A stretch of 64,000 nt of DNA from Mangrovimonas xylaniphaga (GCF_001280435.1 NZ_LBIP01000013.1:1-64000); one strand, 5' to 3'. Counted from the first letter of the stretch, positions 27,981 through 38,120 are shown. Notes: generated by a model not told the origin, from the letters alone. Program-made: numbers and translations.

Positions 27981-30434
27981 TTAATAATTGTCAACATTAA
28001 GAACTACTCTTACAGCCCTAAAATCTTTAACACTATTGAAGCTATTGTTTATTCTAACGATAGCTTCTTTTGTTTTTGCCAATGACTGCTTCTGCGGAAT
28101 TTTCACCAAAATGTTTTTATGGTAGTTATTTCTAATTCTAGCCACAGGAGGAAACTCCGGCCCCAACACATATTCTCCAAAAAACTGCCTTAAGGACTTC
28201 GCATACCAATCGGCAGCCAAGTTTACCCGATTATAATCCTTATGCTTTAGGGTAATTTTAATCAATCTATAAATAGGCGGATATTTAAAGTTGTAGCGCT
28301 CGTCCAATTGTTCCTTGTACATATCCAGATAACTATTGGTAGAAACCTGCTGTAGAATACGATGGTGTGGATCGTAAGTTTGAATCAATACTTTCCCTCT
28401 AATATCGGTACGTCCTGCCCTACCTGACACTTGCACCATAAGCTGATAACTACGTTCATGAGCCCTAAAGTCAGGGAAGTTCAATAGGTTATCGGCATTC
28501 ATTACCCCTACCAACTTCACATTTCTAAAATCAAGCCCTTTGGTGAGCATTTGCGTTCCCACCAAAATATCGATCTCCTGCTGCTCAAACGCTGTAATGA
28601 TTTTTTCGTAACCAAACTTTCCTCTTGTGGTATCCAAATCCATCCGTCCCACCTTGTGATTTGGAAATAAAGCCTTCACCTCCTCCTCCACTTGTTCTGT
28701 ACCAAAACCTTTACTATCCAGTTCCGAGCTTCCACAAGCTTGACAACTTTGTTGCATGGCCATGTGATAGCTGCAATAGTGGCAACGTAACTCTCTTTTA
28801 TATTGATGATAGGTTAAACTCACATCGCAATTGGGACATTGCGGAGAATGCCCACAGGTATTACATTCCACTATAGGAGAAAACCCTCGACGATTTTGAA
28901 ACAAGATCACCTGATGCCCTTCGGACAAGGTTTCTGTAATTTCTTCAATCAAACGATCACTGAAGTGACCGTTCATCCGTTTTCTTTTGTGCTTGTCTTT
29001 GATATCGACCAACTCAATATCTGGCATCAACACATTATTAAAACGATGCGTCAATTCAACAAAACCGTATTTACCCTGTTGTGCATTGAAATAGCTTTCC
29101 AAACTTGGGGTTGCCGAACCTAACAATGTTTTCGCCTTAAACAGACTAGCCAACACCACAGCGGTATCCCTTGCATGGTAACGCGGCGAAGGATCAAATT
29201 GCTTAAAGGACGATTCATGTTCTTCGTCCACAATGATCAATCCTAAATTTTGAAAGGGCAACATCACCGAGGAACGCGCTCCCAATATAATTTGGGCTTT
29301 TGGAGCATTGTTCAACACATTGTTCCAAACCTCAACCCGTTCATGAGAAGAATATTTGGAATGAAACACCGACACCTTCTCTCCAAAATAATCCTGAAGC
29401 CTGTTGACTAGTTGCGTAGTTAAAGCAATTTCAGGTAAGAGATACAGCACCTGTTTCCCTTGGTCTACCATTTCCTCAATGAGCTTCACATAAATCTCTG
29501 TTTTCCCCGAAGAAGTTACCCCATGAAGTAAGGTGATATTTTGTGTTTCAAAAGCATCCTTTATTTCCTGTAAAGCTGTTTCCTGATAAGAATTAAGATT
29601 TTTGGAGGCCATGTTATCGTCACCGTCATACTGCACTCGATCTGTTTGGATATGGTATTCCTCAAATATTCCTTTGTCTATCAATGCCTTTACAATTGCA
29701 GACGAAGCGCCACTCTCTTCAGACAAGTCAGATACTTTTACAGGCTTTTGGGTTTTGGCAGAAAGCATAAACAAACTCATCACCACCTCCCTTTGTTTAG
29801 GTGCTCTAGACAATTGTTCCAAAAGCTCCTTAAGTTTATCTTCGGAAGTATATAGAGCTCCTAGTTTTACATAGCGCACCAGTTTAGGCTTATATTTTTC
29901 GTAAACTTCCTCTTCAACAGAAATGATATTCTTTTCCAGCAAGCGTTTAAGGATGGGCAATACATTTTTCCGATCCAGAATACTTTCCAAATCCTGTATT
30001 TTCAAGGACGATTGATATTGAAGCGCCTCATACACCAGGAATTCATCATCCCGTAAATCTCCTTCATCTTCAATAACGGCCTCCCCTTTTGTAATTACCG
30101 TTTCACTCTCCAAAATAAATGCACCGGGAAGTGCCGAACGCATCACTTCGCCTAAAGTGGACAAGTAGTATTTAGCAATCCATTTCCAGTGTAAAATTTG
30201 GGTTTCCGTCACTATTGGAACCTCATCCAAAATCTGATGAATGTCCTTTGCTTCATAGGCCAAAGGCTTTTCGGTATGCACACTCAACACAATGGCCGTA
30301 TAAATTTTACTCTTTCCAAAAGGCACGGATACACGCATTCCTGGTTTTAAAAATTCAGCTTCGGCCTCCGTGATATGGTAGGTGAACTGCTTTTCCAAAG
30401 GAATCGGTAATATAACATCTATAAAATTCAGCAT
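27981..30434 (-). CDS. priA: primosomal protein N' (replication restart helicase)
   Basis: An 817-aa superfamily 2 helicase that recognises abandoned forks and reloads DnaB. The N-terminal 3'-DNA-binding domain (about 1-100) is followed by Walker A LLHGVTSSGKTEIY, the DEEH box LIIVDEEHESSFK, GSATPSLESYF and the zinc-binding insertion with eight Cys (CNTCGHSPQCPNC ... CHYCSYHMAMQQSCQACG). The helicase core closes with GTQMLTKGLDF and QVSGRAGR. It is longer than the E. coli protein, with extra sequence at about 130-270. Last gene of nadC-brkB-priA, with a 1-nt gap to the gene before it. Confidence 0.95.
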   Translation of the reverse strand: MLNFIDVILPIPLEKQFTYHITEAEAEFLKPGMRVSVPFGKSKIYTAIVLSVHTEKPLAYEAKDIHQILDEVPIVTETQILHWKWIAKYYLSTLGEVMRSALPGAFILESETVITKGEAVIEDEGDLRDDEFLVYEALQYQSSLKIQDLESILDRKNVLPILKRLLEKNIISVEEEVYEKYKPKLVRYVKLGALYTSEDKLKELLEQLSRAPKQREVVMSLFMLSAKTQKPVKVSDLSEESGASSAIVKALIDKGIFEEYHIQTDRVQYDGDDNMASKNLNSYQETALQEIKDAFETQNITLLHGVTSSGKTEIYVKLIEEMVDQGKQVLYLLPEIALTTQLVNRLQDYFGEKVSVFHSKYSSHERVEVWNNVLNNAPKAQIILGARSSVMLPFQNLGLIIVDEEHESSFKQFDPSPRYHARDTAVVLASLFKAKTLLGSATPSLESYFNAQQGKYGFVELTHRFNNVLMPDIELVDIKDKHKRKRMNGHFSDRLIEEITETLSEGHQVILFQNRRGFSPIVECNTCGHSPQCPNCDVSLTYHQYKRELRCHYCSYHMAMQQSCQACGSSELDSKGFGTEQVEEEVKALFPNHKVGRMDLDTTRGKFGYEKIITAFEQQEIDILVGTQMLTKGLDFRNVKLVGVMNADNLLNFPDFRAHERSYQLMVQVSGRAGRTDIRGKVLIQTYDPHHRILQQVSTNSYLDMYKEQLDERYNFKYPPIYRLIKITLKHKDYNRVNLAADWYAKSLRQFFGEYVLGPEFPPVARIRNNYHKNILVKIPQKQSLAKTKEAIVRINNSFNSVKDFRAVRVVLNVDNY

Positions 30435-30435
30435 A

Positions 30436-31377
30436 CTAAACTCCTTTCTTTAAACGGTTGATGGTAGCATTGAGCTCATAGCCCAACAAAAGAATATTAG
30501 AATTCAACCACAGATAAAAAAGAAGAATCAACAAAGCCCCAATGGAACCATAGAGCTCATTATACTGTGAAAAGTTTTCTATATAAATACCAAAAAAATA
30601 GGAGTTTAAAATGATGAGTAAGGTTGTAAACAAAGCCCCAACCGAAAAAAACTTTGAAGATTTCCCTTCTTTGGTTCCAAAATAGTACAATACGGCAGTT
30701 GCAATATAAACCATCAACACAAAAAAGACATATTTGGCAACGATAAGCCAAGTTACATTGCTTTCTTTTGGAGCTAGCCCTTGTTGATGCAAACTATCCA
30801 AAAGCGGCTGGATGATGTAAATCTCGAAATATCCAAAAATGGCCACGGTAATAATGAGCAAAAGCGCCAAAATCAAAGCCACTCCTACTGCCAACAAATA
30901 TTGCCTAAACACACTTCTGGTAAGCTGCTCATGATAGGAACTTTCAAACCCCGAAAACACGGCACTCACCCCATTGGCCATAAGCATAATGGAAAGCAAA
31001 AACACGGAAGACAGCAAACCTCCTCGTTCATTATTCTCAATATTTCCGAAGATATTCGCAAAGAAAAAATCGGAGGTTTTTGGAGGTAGAAAAGATTCCA
31101 AAAACATCAAAAATTCATCTCTAAACCCATCGATTGGAATATGGGGAATCAAGATTAAAATGAACAGAAGAAAAGGAAAAATAGCCGTAAAAAAGCTAAA
31201 GGCAATGGCGCTGGCTCTAGAGGTTACAGCTCCCTTTACGATTCCGGTGATGTAAAGTTTTAGCAAATCGTATAACGTCAATCCCTCTAAGGCTGGAAGC
31301 TGGATTTTTTTCAACAACCGCATAAAGGTGCTTATAACGGGAATTGACTCTAGCTTTTCTTCTAAGGATTTGGTCAT
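30436..31377 (-). CDS. YihY/BrkB-family inner-membrane protein
   Basis: A 313-aa polytopic membrane protein with six predicted helices and the family motifs SRASAIAFSFFTAIFPFLLF and GYLE-type loops, ending in the LLFYLWLNSNILLLGYELNA signature of the YihY/UPF0761 family. Members were once called ribonuclease BN by mistake, and their real role (possibly transport or envelope integrity) is unclear. It lies between nadC and priA in a tight operon. Confidence 0.88.
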   Translation of the reverse strand: MTKSLEEKLESIPVISTFMRLLKKIQLPALEGLTLYDLLKLYITGIVKGAVTSRASAIAFSFFTAIFPFLLFILILIPHIPIDGFRDEFLMFLESFLPPKTSDFFFANIFGNIENNERGGLLSSVFLLSIMLMANGVSAVFSGFESSYHEQLTRSVFRQYLLAVGVALILALLLIITVAIFGYFEIYIIQPLLDSLHQQGLAPKESNVTWLIVAKYVFFVLMVYIATAVLYYFGTKEGKSSKFFSVGALFTTLLIILNSYFFGIYIENFSQYNELYGSIGALLILLFYLWLNSNILLLGYELNATINRLKKGV

Positions 31378-31413
31378 AGATTATGTTATTTGCTTAACTT
31401 TTTAAAACAATGA

Positions 31414-32274
31414 TTATTCTACAGCTTTTAAACTTAAATCCATATTGTTGACAGAATGCGTCAAGGCTCCTGAGGAAATATAATCCACGCCGCATAGGGC
31501 ATACTCTCGAATACTGGCTTCGGTGATACCTCCAGAGGACTCTGTCAAACATTTATCTCCAATCATTGCAACGGCCTTTTTGGTATCCTCGTAATTAAAA
31601 TTATCGATCAAGATTCTATACACACCTTCATTTTCGAGAATTTCTTTTATTTCATTAAAGTCCCTAGCCTCCACAATTATTTTCAGGTCCTTATTAGTAT
31701 CTTGCAAATACTGCTTCGTCTTGGTAATGGCCTTAGTTACGCCTCCAGCAAAATCAATATGATTGTCCTTAAGCATGATCATATCATAAAGGGCAAAACG
31801 GTGATTTTCTCCACCACCAATTTTTACCGCCCATTTTTCCAAAGCGCGAATTCCAGGCGTAGTTTTTCTGGTATCCAACAACTTGGTTTTGGTACCCTCC
31901 AATAAATCTACATATTTTTTAGTCTTAGTGGCAATGGCGCTCATGCGCTGCATGGCATTCAACACCAAACGCTCAGCCTTAAGTATGGATTGGGAAGGCC
32001 CTTCCACATAAAACACCACATCTCCTTTTTGAACCGTGCGACCATCTTTAATAAAGGTTTTCATCGAAAGATTTTTATCGACAGTTTTAAAGACCATTCT
32101 GGCGAAATCTACCCCTGCAATAATTCCATTATCCTTTACCAAAAGTTTCGCCTTCCCCATTGCAGTAGCAGGAATACAGGCCAATGAGCTATGATCTCCA
32201 TCACCCACATCCTCTCGGATGGCATTGGCAATGATTAATTCTAATTCGTTATTAAATTGAGCTTCGGAAATCAT
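31414..32274 (-). CDS. nadC: nicotinate-nucleotide pyrophosphorylase (carboxylating)
   Basis: Converts quinolinate and PRPP to nicotinate mononucleotide, CO2 and PPi in de novo NAD synthesis. It is 286 aa, with REDVGDGDHSSLACIPATAM, the active-site stretch LNAMQRMSAIATKTKKYVDL, LLDTRKTTPGIRALEKWAVK, and the KDNHIDFAGG and SSGGITEASIREYA phosphate-binding loops. It is full length. First gene of a nadC-brkB-priA operon, facing away from rlmH across a 96-bp spacer. Confidence 0.96.
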   Translation of the reverse strand: MISEAQFNNELELIIANAIREDVGDGDHSSLACIPATAMGKAKLLVKDNGIIAGVDFARMVFKTVDKNLSMKTFIKDGRTVQKGDVVFYVEGPSQSILKAERLVLNAMQRMSAIATKTKKYVDLLEGTKTKLLDTRKTTPGIRALEKWAVKIGGGENHRFALYDMIMLKDNHIDFAGGVTKAITKTKQYLQDTNKDLKIIVEARDFNEIKEILENEGVYRILIDNFNYEDTKKAVAMIGDKCLTESSGGITEASIREYALCGVDYISSGALTHSVNNMDLSLKAVE

Positions 32275-32335
32275 GATAACTATATTTTATGCTAAAATAA
32301 GAATAGATTTCCGATAATGGAATTCCATATCCAGA

Positions 32336-32366
32336 TTTCAATTCACAATCTTTAGTTGTAATTTTG
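32336..32366 (+). promoter_or_regulatory. rlmH promoter, 4 nt from the start codon
   Basis: TTTC (32336-32339), a 19-nt spacer and a perfect -7 box TAATTTTG (32359-32366). The ATG follows after only 4 nt (CCGC), so transcription would begin at or next to the A of the start codon. Confidence 0.6.
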
Positions 32367-32370
32367 CCGC

Positions 32371-32844
32371 ATGACCATAAAACTTTTAGCCATAGGGAAA
32401 ACCGATTCTAAGGACTTACAATCCCTAATCAACGATTACGAAAAGCGCCTTGGATTTTACATTAAGTTCGACTTGGACATTATCCCTGACCTTAAAAAGG
32501 TAAAGCACCTCAGCGAAGCACAACAAAAGCAAAAAGAAGGCGAACTGATTTTAAACAAACTCCAACCCACAGATGTTCTGATTTTATTGGATGAAAATGG
32601 TAAGCAAATGGACTCCGTCAACTTTTCGGAATACCTACAAAAACATATGAATTCTGGCATTAAGCAATTGGTGTTTGTCATTGGCGGGCCTTATGGTTTT
32701 TCACCTGAAGTATATCAAAAAGCTCAAGGGAAAGTTTCCTTGTCCAAAATGACCTTTTCACACCAAATGGTACGTTTATTTATGATTGAACAACTCTATA
32801 GAGCCTTCACCATCTTGAAAAATGAACCCTACCATCACCGTTAA
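32371..32844 (+). CDS. rlmH: 23S rRNA pseudouridine-1915 N3-methyltransferase
   Basis: SPOUT-class methyltransferase that modifies pseudouridine 1915 in helix 69 of 23S rRNA, using S-adenosylmethionine. It is 157 aa, the standard length. The trefoil-knot cofactor site is visible as FVIGGPYGFSPEVYQKAQGK followed by SLSKMTFSHQMVRLFMIEQL and the C-terminal EPYHHR. The stop codon lies 2 nt from the stop of the convergent DUF481 gene. Confidence 0.95.
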   Translation: MTIKLLAIGKTDSKDLQSLINDYEKRLGFYIKFDLDIIPDLKKVKHLSEAQQKQKEGELILNKLQPTDVLILLDENGKQMDSVNFSEYLQKHMNSGIKQLVFVIGGPYGFSPEVYQKAQGKVSLSKMTFSHQMVRLFMIEQLYRAFTILKNEPYHHR

Positions 32845-32856
32845 GCTTAATCGGTG
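32836..32856. repeat. inverted repeat containing two convergent stop codons
   Basis: CACCG (32836-32840) and CGGTG (32852-32856) flank the perfect palindrome TTAAGCTTAA (32841-32850). The TAA stop of rlmH and the TAA stop of the DUF481 gene are the two halves of this palindrome. It may act as a compact bidirectional stop or terminator, though there is no T tract. Confidence 0.5.
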
Positions 32857-33872
32857 TCCCAACCAAAAGTGGCCTGAAACACATAGTCATTGGTAGAAGC
32901 TCCTTCAACAGGTTTATTATCATAGTTATAGGTAAGCCCTAGTTTGATAAACAAATTGAAAGGCAGATCGTATTTGGCAGTCACATTAAGGTCGGTACGA
33001 AAACGTCCGCTCTCTGTTAAACTGGGATAACCAGTTACGTGAGAATACAAATCGAAATCATCAAAATCGAACAAATTGGCCTCTACCGACACAAAGGCTT
33101 CCAAACTGTTTCGGTTATTGATATCGGCATCTGTATAGCGTTCGTTGTTCCATGCCAACCCCCCACCCGAAGCCAAATACATTTTGTTGGAATGAATGAT
33201 ATACTTCCCAATACCGCCTTGAATAGCGGTACGAAGTTTTAATTTCTGTTCGTCATTGGAAAGGAAATTTGCCGAAGCCAAGGCAAACCAGTCTTTTTTA
33301 AGAAAATAACGGGACCCTAAAGTCGCATCGGTACGAATGGTAGACTCCACATTATCCTGACTGCTACTCACCCGATTGTATCCCCCGTTAAAAAACCATT
33401 TGCTTCCCGTATAGGAAATCTTGCTGTTAATGGTCAACTGGGCCAAGTTATTCAACTTGGTGAAATTGAAACCCACCGAGACCTCAGCATCTACCCTAGA
33501 AATAAAATCGGATTCCACTTCCTTGAAATAGACAATCTCATCCACCTTTACGGTGAGGGTTTCATCCTCATTCACCAAAAGCACCTCATTGGGCTGTTCT
33601 TCCGACATTTTAATGGAGCCATTAAAACGTCTTCCGTTGGATAGATTGATTAAAAAAAGCTGCATGCTTTTTACTTTTTTCACATGCAGCCATTTTATTC
33701 TAAAATCGTCTTTACTATAATCGGTCTCTATGGTCAACACCCCATTGTTCATTTCTTTCATCGTCCCAACAATGGTATTGTTGTTCTTTAAAACAATGGT
33801 GTCATTTTGCGCATTGCCTTGCAATACTGTGACCAAAACCACCACTAAAGCGTAGAGTAAGTTTTGTTTCAT
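32847..33872 (-). CDS. DUF481-family outer-membrane protein
   Basis: A 341-aa exported protein: signal peptide (about 1-21, ending GNAQ), a soluble N-terminal part (about 22-125) with the repeated NTIVGTMKEMNNGVLTIETD and RRFNGSIKM patterns, then a beta-barrel (about 130-341) with many YTGSKWFFNGGYN-like strands, ending in FQATFGWDTD. This is the arrangement of DUF481 (PF04338) proteins, whose function is unknown. It is probably monocistronic. Confidence 0.85.
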   Translation of the reverse strand: MKQNLLYALVVVLVTVLQGNAQNDTIVLKNNNTIVGTMKEMNNGVLTIETDYSKDDFRIKWLHVKKVKSMQLFLINLSNGRRFNGSIKMSEEQPNEVLLVNEDETLTVKVDEIVYFKEVESDFISRVDAEVSVGFNFTKLNNLAQLTINSKISYTGSKWFFNGGYNRVSSSQDNVESTIRTDATLGSRYFLKKDWFALASANFLSNDEQKLKLRTAIQGGIGKYIIHSNKMYLASGGGLAWNNERYTDADINNRNSLEAFVSVEANLFDFDDFDLYSHVTGYPSLTESGRFRTDLNVTAKYDLPFNLFIKLGLTYNYDNKPVEGASTNDYVFQATFGWDTD

Positions 33873-33940
33873 ATTTGGAGAGGGATTTTAACAAATTAAA
33901 ACGATGTTCTAATATAGAAAAAATCACTTACTCCACGAAA

Positions 33941-34240
33941 TCAATACGTTGCAAACAATTGTTTTCTCTTTTTCAACTGTTTTTCCAAATCGCCAATGGT
34001 TTCTTTAACCGCCATTTCAAAATTACGTTCTGTGGAAGAAGCAAAAATTCTTGGACCAGGCAAACTCAATTCCATATTACAAATTTTCCAATTTTTTTGA
34101 TAATTGTTATCTTCTTTAAAAGAAACACTGCAATTGATTACCCAATCATATTTTTTTGCTAATCCTTCAAGTTTTTGAATTGTGTAAGTAGATAAAGAAT
34201 TACTGTTATCTAGATTTACGTATTGAATTTTGATTTTCAT
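33941..34240 (-). CDS. short HPF/RaiA-type ribosome-associated protein
   Basis: A 99-aa protein with the beta-alpha-beta pattern of the S30AE family: MKIKIQYVNLDNSNSLSTYT, KEDNNYQKNWKICNMELSLP, then the ERNFEMAVKETIGDLEKQLK helix. Family members bind the 30S decoding site and promote 70S inactivation or 100S dimers in stationary phase. This is the short form without the dimerisation domain. It is a single gene with 83 nt of spacer after the M3 peptidase gene. Confidence 0.85.
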   Translation of the reverse strand: MKIKIQYVNLDNSNSLSTYTIQKLEGLAKKYDWVINCSVSFKEDNNYQKNWKICNMELSLPGPRIFASSTERNFEMAVKETIGDLEKQLKKRKQLFATY

Positions 34241-34323
34241 GATTGTGGCTTTTAAGGGTTAAACATACTGCAATTTACAGCCCTTAACCCAAACAAAATA
34301 TGACCACCATCATAGTTACCAAA

Positions 34324-36387
34324 TTACTCCAACCCTAAACTTTTTATATAAGCTTCGTTGTTGGAAGGTCTTCCCAAAAACTCTTCCACAGCACTTACCA
34401 CATCGCGTTGACTACCATTGGACAATATCAACTTTCTGTAGCGCACGCCGGTTTCTTGATCTGTCAAACCATTTTTCTCGAAAAGTGTAAACATATCTTG
34501 AGCGTATACTTCAGACCATAAATATCCGTAATAGTAAGTTGGGTGGGTATTCACGTGAATCCAACTTCCTTGCGGATGTGTTCCTTCAACATACCAATCC
34601 ATAACACCCATTTGTTTGTCGATATTCTTCCAAATCTCATCCGTATTTACAGGGTTGGCAGGATCGTATTTGTCATAAAGGTTCATATCGTAGATACACT
34701 TTCTCAACATAGACTGGGCATTTAAACCAGACGACACATTTTGGGAGGCTTTCATGTTATCAAACAACTCCTTAGGGAATACTTCTCCTGTTTTGTAATG
34801 TTTCGCAAAAGAACTCAACATCTCATAATTTCCAATCCAGTTTTCAAAGATTTGCGACATTGCTTCCACAAAATCGGAATTGGCCTGAGCCTGAACATTA
34901 AATTCTCCATCGTAAGACATGCTGTTTACAATATGACCAAACTCATGGAAAAGCGTGCTCAATTCTTTATAGGTCAATAATGAAGGCATATCTTCAGTTG
35001 GCTTGGTAAAGTTCCCCAATAGCATAGCCACAGGTACCTCATATCCTTCCGCTGTTTGTCTACCATAAGTTAATGGCACCCCATAAAACCAAGTTTCTTT
35101 AAAAGGTCTTGGATATAAATCCAAATAGAAACGTCCTTTCAACTTGTTGTTCTCGAACACTTCGTAAGCTTCCACTTCTTCAGACCAAACTGATGCATTT
35201 TCAGCCTTGCGGAACTCAAGTCCTAACAACTGCTGATAAATAGTAAACAAACCTTCCAAACAAGCATCCATTGGAAGATATTCCCTAATTTTCTCGTGGT
35301 CCACATTGTAATCATTCTTTAAGATTTGATCTTTATAATATCCCAAATCCCAAGCGTTAACTGTTTGCCCTTTCTTGGCTGCCACAGCTTCCAACACTTT
35401 TAAATCTTCAACAGCCTTACCTTTAGATTCTGCTACCAAACCATCAATAAAGTTCCATACGGTTTCTGGAGTCTTGGCCATTTTCAATTTCAAATTATAC
35501 TCTGCATAAGATTTGGCTCCAAACAACTGCGCCAATTGGTAACGCTTGCTCACCAAAGAATCTAAAATCTCTAAATTCTTATCGGCTCCACGGTTGTCAT
35601 ACTTAATAGTGTAGGCTTTTCTAACCTCAGAGCTATTTGGGTTGTTCAACATGGTCACTCTAGTAGCATTGATTACAGGAATACCATATGAACCATCTTC
35701 TTGTTTGTACTGGGCTTTGAAAGATTCTGGCAAACCATCGGTTTCGGCTTCTGTTAAGGTCAACACTTCATTGGCTGTATTCATATTTGTTGAATACTGT
35801 GAAGACAAATCGCTAATTTCCGCTGTAAGCGTTTTAAACTTCTCAAGGTTTTCAGGGCTTAAATTAACTCCAGACTGCTTGAATCCTGCAATCACGTCAT
35901 CTACCATTTTCTTTTTGTGTCCTTGAAGGGTATTGTACGCTTCTGAAGCTGCAAAGGTCTCAAACTTTTCAAACAATAATTTATCAGACCCAATCACAGT
36001 TCCCAAAGAATCCACTTTTTGATTCCCTTTCAAACCTTCAGCACGTACAATAGAATCTGTAGACACCCAATACAACATGAAAGCATTGTTACTAGCCTTG
36101 CTCAATTGGTTGTTAATTCTGTCGTATGCCACAAAGGTGTTTTCAAACGTAGGTGTTTCCTGCCCTTTGATAGCTTCTACCTCCGTCACCACGTTATCGA
36201 TGGTAGTGGCTACATATTCTTCTATGGCAGCACCATCCACAGATGCGTAATCTATTGGAACATTTAGTTTAACATTGAAAGGATTATTTTCTGAGAGTGT
36301 TTTTAGTTGCACCTGTTCAGATTCAGTTTTGTCGGCACATCCCATTAGCAATAAGAGTGTAAAAAGTGAATAAAAAGTAGTTTTCAT
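34324..36387 (-). CDS. M3-family zinc metallopeptidase, lipoprotein (paralog 1)
   Basis: A 687-aa oligopeptidase/dipeptidyl-carboxypeptidase of the thimet family. The signal peptide ends in the lipobox LLLMGC (Cys17), so it should be anchored in the outer membrane facing the periplasm. The catalytic motif STLFHEFGHIVNSM (HEFGH near residue 481) binds the zinc, with the third ligand in the downstream NSDFVEAMSQIFENW. Also visible: YPRPFKETWFYGVPLTYGRQ and TYYYGYLWSEVYAQDMF. It probably degrades short peptides taken up through the outer membrane. A second M3 gene lies at 51735-53897. Confidence 0.92.
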   Translation of the reverse strand: MKTTFYSLFTLLLLMGCADKTESEQVQLKTLSENNPFNVKLNVPIDYASVDGAAIEEYVATTIDNVVTEVEAIKGQETPTFENTFVAYDRINNQLSKASNNAFMLYWVSTDSIVRAEGLKGNQKVDSLGTVIGSDKLLFEKFETFAASEAYNTLQGHKKKMVDDVIAGFKQSGVNLSPENLEKFKTLTAEISDLSSQYSTNMNTANEVLTLTEAETDGLPESFKAQYKQEDGSYGIPVINATRVTMLNNPNSSEVRKAYTIKYDNRGADKNLEILDSLVSKRYQLAQLFGAKSYAEYNLKLKMAKTPETVWNFIDGLVAESKGKAVEDLKVLEAVAAKKGQTVNAWDLGYYKDQILKNDYNVDHEKIREYLPMDACLEGLFTIYQQLLGLEFRKAENASVWSEEVEAYEVFENNKLKGRFYLDLYPRPFKETWFYGVPLTYGRQTAEGYEVPVAMLLGNFTKPTEDMPSLLTYKELSTLFHEFGHIVNSMSYDGEFNVQAQANSDFVEAMSQIFENWIGNYEMLSSFAKHYKTGEVFPKELFDNMKASQNVSSGLNAQSMLRKCIYDMNLYDKYDPANPVNTDEIWKNIDKQMGVMDWYVEGTHPQGSWIHVNTHPTYYYGYLWSEVYAQDMFTLFEKNGLTDQETGVRYRKLILSNGSQRDVVSAVEEFLGRPSNNEAYIKSLGLE

Positions 36388-36418
36388 TAAAGTATTTTTA
36401 AAAATCCGAACAAATATA

Positions 36419-37966
36419 CTATTCCATAACTACTTTGTCAGCTAATAATACCTTAACTTTTTGAATTCCTTGTTCTACCAACTTTCTTTTAGGTCCTCGC
36501 TCCAAAGCAAGCTCATATTGTTGTAAGGCTTCCCCATAACGTTTTTGCTCTACCAACCATTCCCCGTATAACTCATGTGTTGGTTTTTGAATGGATGGTG
36601 GTCCGTAGCTGTAGGTCATAGCCTCTTGGGCAGCTACCGAAGCCTTTAGCAAGGTTTCTGTTTTTTCAACATCCTCATTCAGCCAAGCCTGTAGCGCTTT
36701 AAGTTGGGTCAATATCACTGTTGAACCATCAATACTACGTTGTGTAGGTGTTTCCCTTGTTACCGAAGCACAAAACGCAGCGCCTTGAGATAGATTATCA
36801 ACCAATAAACTTTCCTTTTGGATTTTTTCTTCTAAATCTACAATGAGGCTGTCCAATTGTTGAGGCTGCTTATCATATAACGCCTTATAACCATCCAAAA
36901 ACTGATTCATGGCTTTAATTGAAATTCGTAACCCAGACACATCAATAGGAATCTCGGCAATGGCATTGTCCCAATCATCCGTTTCACACAAATAAGTTCC
37001 TTTTAAAAATACCATATGCGTTCTGGCACGTTTGGAAGGCAATTCATTGGTGTATTTCTGCATGTCCCAAACCATGTCCCTAGCCTTGTTGATACTATCC
37101 ATTTGCAAATAGCCATATTCCAACCAATGATAAGAATGATACCCTCTTGCATCATTATCCAATTCTTTAGCATTCTTTCTGGTAATACTGGCCCCATAAG
37201 ACGCCACGTTGGAACTGACCACCTCATCCCACATTCCCAAAGCCACATAAATATGGGATGGCATATGCAAGGCATGGCTGGCATCTGGAGCAACTTTGGA
37301 ATAGCTATTGGCGGCATCCAATGCCAAATGCGCATGATAAGGATCATCATAGGAATGTATCAAATAGTGCAAAGCCCCTGGATGCTTAGGATTATCTTCC
37401 AACACCTGTTTTGCTATCACAGCGCCCTGTCCAAAAACAGAATCATTCCTAGCCCCTACAACCGAGCCCAATTGGGAAAGCGCATAAAAAGAGGCCACTT
37501 CATTATTACCCGGATACTTTTCATACAAACTCCCCATAAAATCTCGATACTTTACATCGCGCTCATTCTTGGACGTTTTTGGGGTGTACAATATTTCTAC
37601 AGCTTTTATAAAGTCCTGCTCTACTTCTGATAATTCATTCAAATTATCCAATTGCTTCATTTTTGCAATAACTGCATTAGCCTCTTCAAAGTCTTGTTCA
37701 GACCACAAACTATGATTGTAAGTCATAGCCTCTCCCCAATAGGCCATGACCAAGTTTGGATCTAATTCCTGAGCCTTTTTAAAAGCTTCCCTAGCATCAA
37801 CATATTCAAAACTATGCAATAGCAGCAATCCATTTTCAAAATATGGCTTTGCCTGTTCATCCCCTTGAACAGTAAACTCTACACTTCCCAAGGCTGTTTT
37901 TTCGGTGACAGTTTCTTTACAATTAAAAACGATAAGGGCTAACAAAAGAAAACAAAAAAGTCTCAT
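36419..37966 (-). CDS. TPR-repeat lipoprotein
   Basis: A 515-aa exported protein with a short signal peptide and the lipobox LIVFNC (Cys16). It consists largely of helical hairpins typical of tetratricopeptide repeats (for example YVDAREAFKKAQELDPNLVM near residue 55 and RYGEALQQYELALERGPKRK near 480). A histidine-rich segment HYLIHSYDDPYHAHLALDAA ... DASHALHMPSHIYVALGMW (about 200-245) might bind metal. Function unknown, but probably a periplasmic scaffold. It lies 31 nt upstream of the M3 peptidase gene on the same strand and probably forms an operon with it. Confidence 0.8.
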   Translation of the reverse strand: MRLFCFLLLALIVFNCKETVTEKTALGSVEFTVQGDEQAKPYFENGLLLLHSFEYVDAREAFKKAQELDPNLVMAYWGEAMTYNHSLWSEQDFEEANAVIAKMKQLDNLNELSEVEQDFIKAVEILYTPKTSKNERDVKYRDFMGSLYEKYPGNNEVASFYALSQLGSVVGARNDSVFGQGAVIAKQVLEDNPKHPGALHYLIHSYDDPYHAHLALDAANSYSKVAPDASHALHMPSHIYVALGMWDEVVSSNVASYGASITRKNAKELDNDARGYHSYHWLEYGYLQMDSINKARDMVWDMQKYTNELPSKRARTHMVFLKGTYLCETDDWDNAIAEIPIDVSGLRISIKAMNQFLDGYKALYDKQPQQLDSLIVDLEEKIQKESLLVDNLSQGAAFCASVTRETPTQRSIDGSTVILTQLKALQAWLNEDVEKTETLLKASVAAQEAMTYSYGPPSIQKPTHELYGEWLVEQKRYGEALQQYELALERGPKRKLVEQGIQKVKVLLADKVVME

Positions 37967-38120
37967 AATAAGTCTATTTACAACAACGCTTTAAAGCACT
38001 ATTTATAAGGTTTATACTCAAATATAATCAATTATTAGTAGACCTAGATTCATTGGGAAATTCTACATGAGTTTTAATTTGAAATACTAAGTTGTACTTT
38101 TGAAGCCTAAATTTCAAGCT

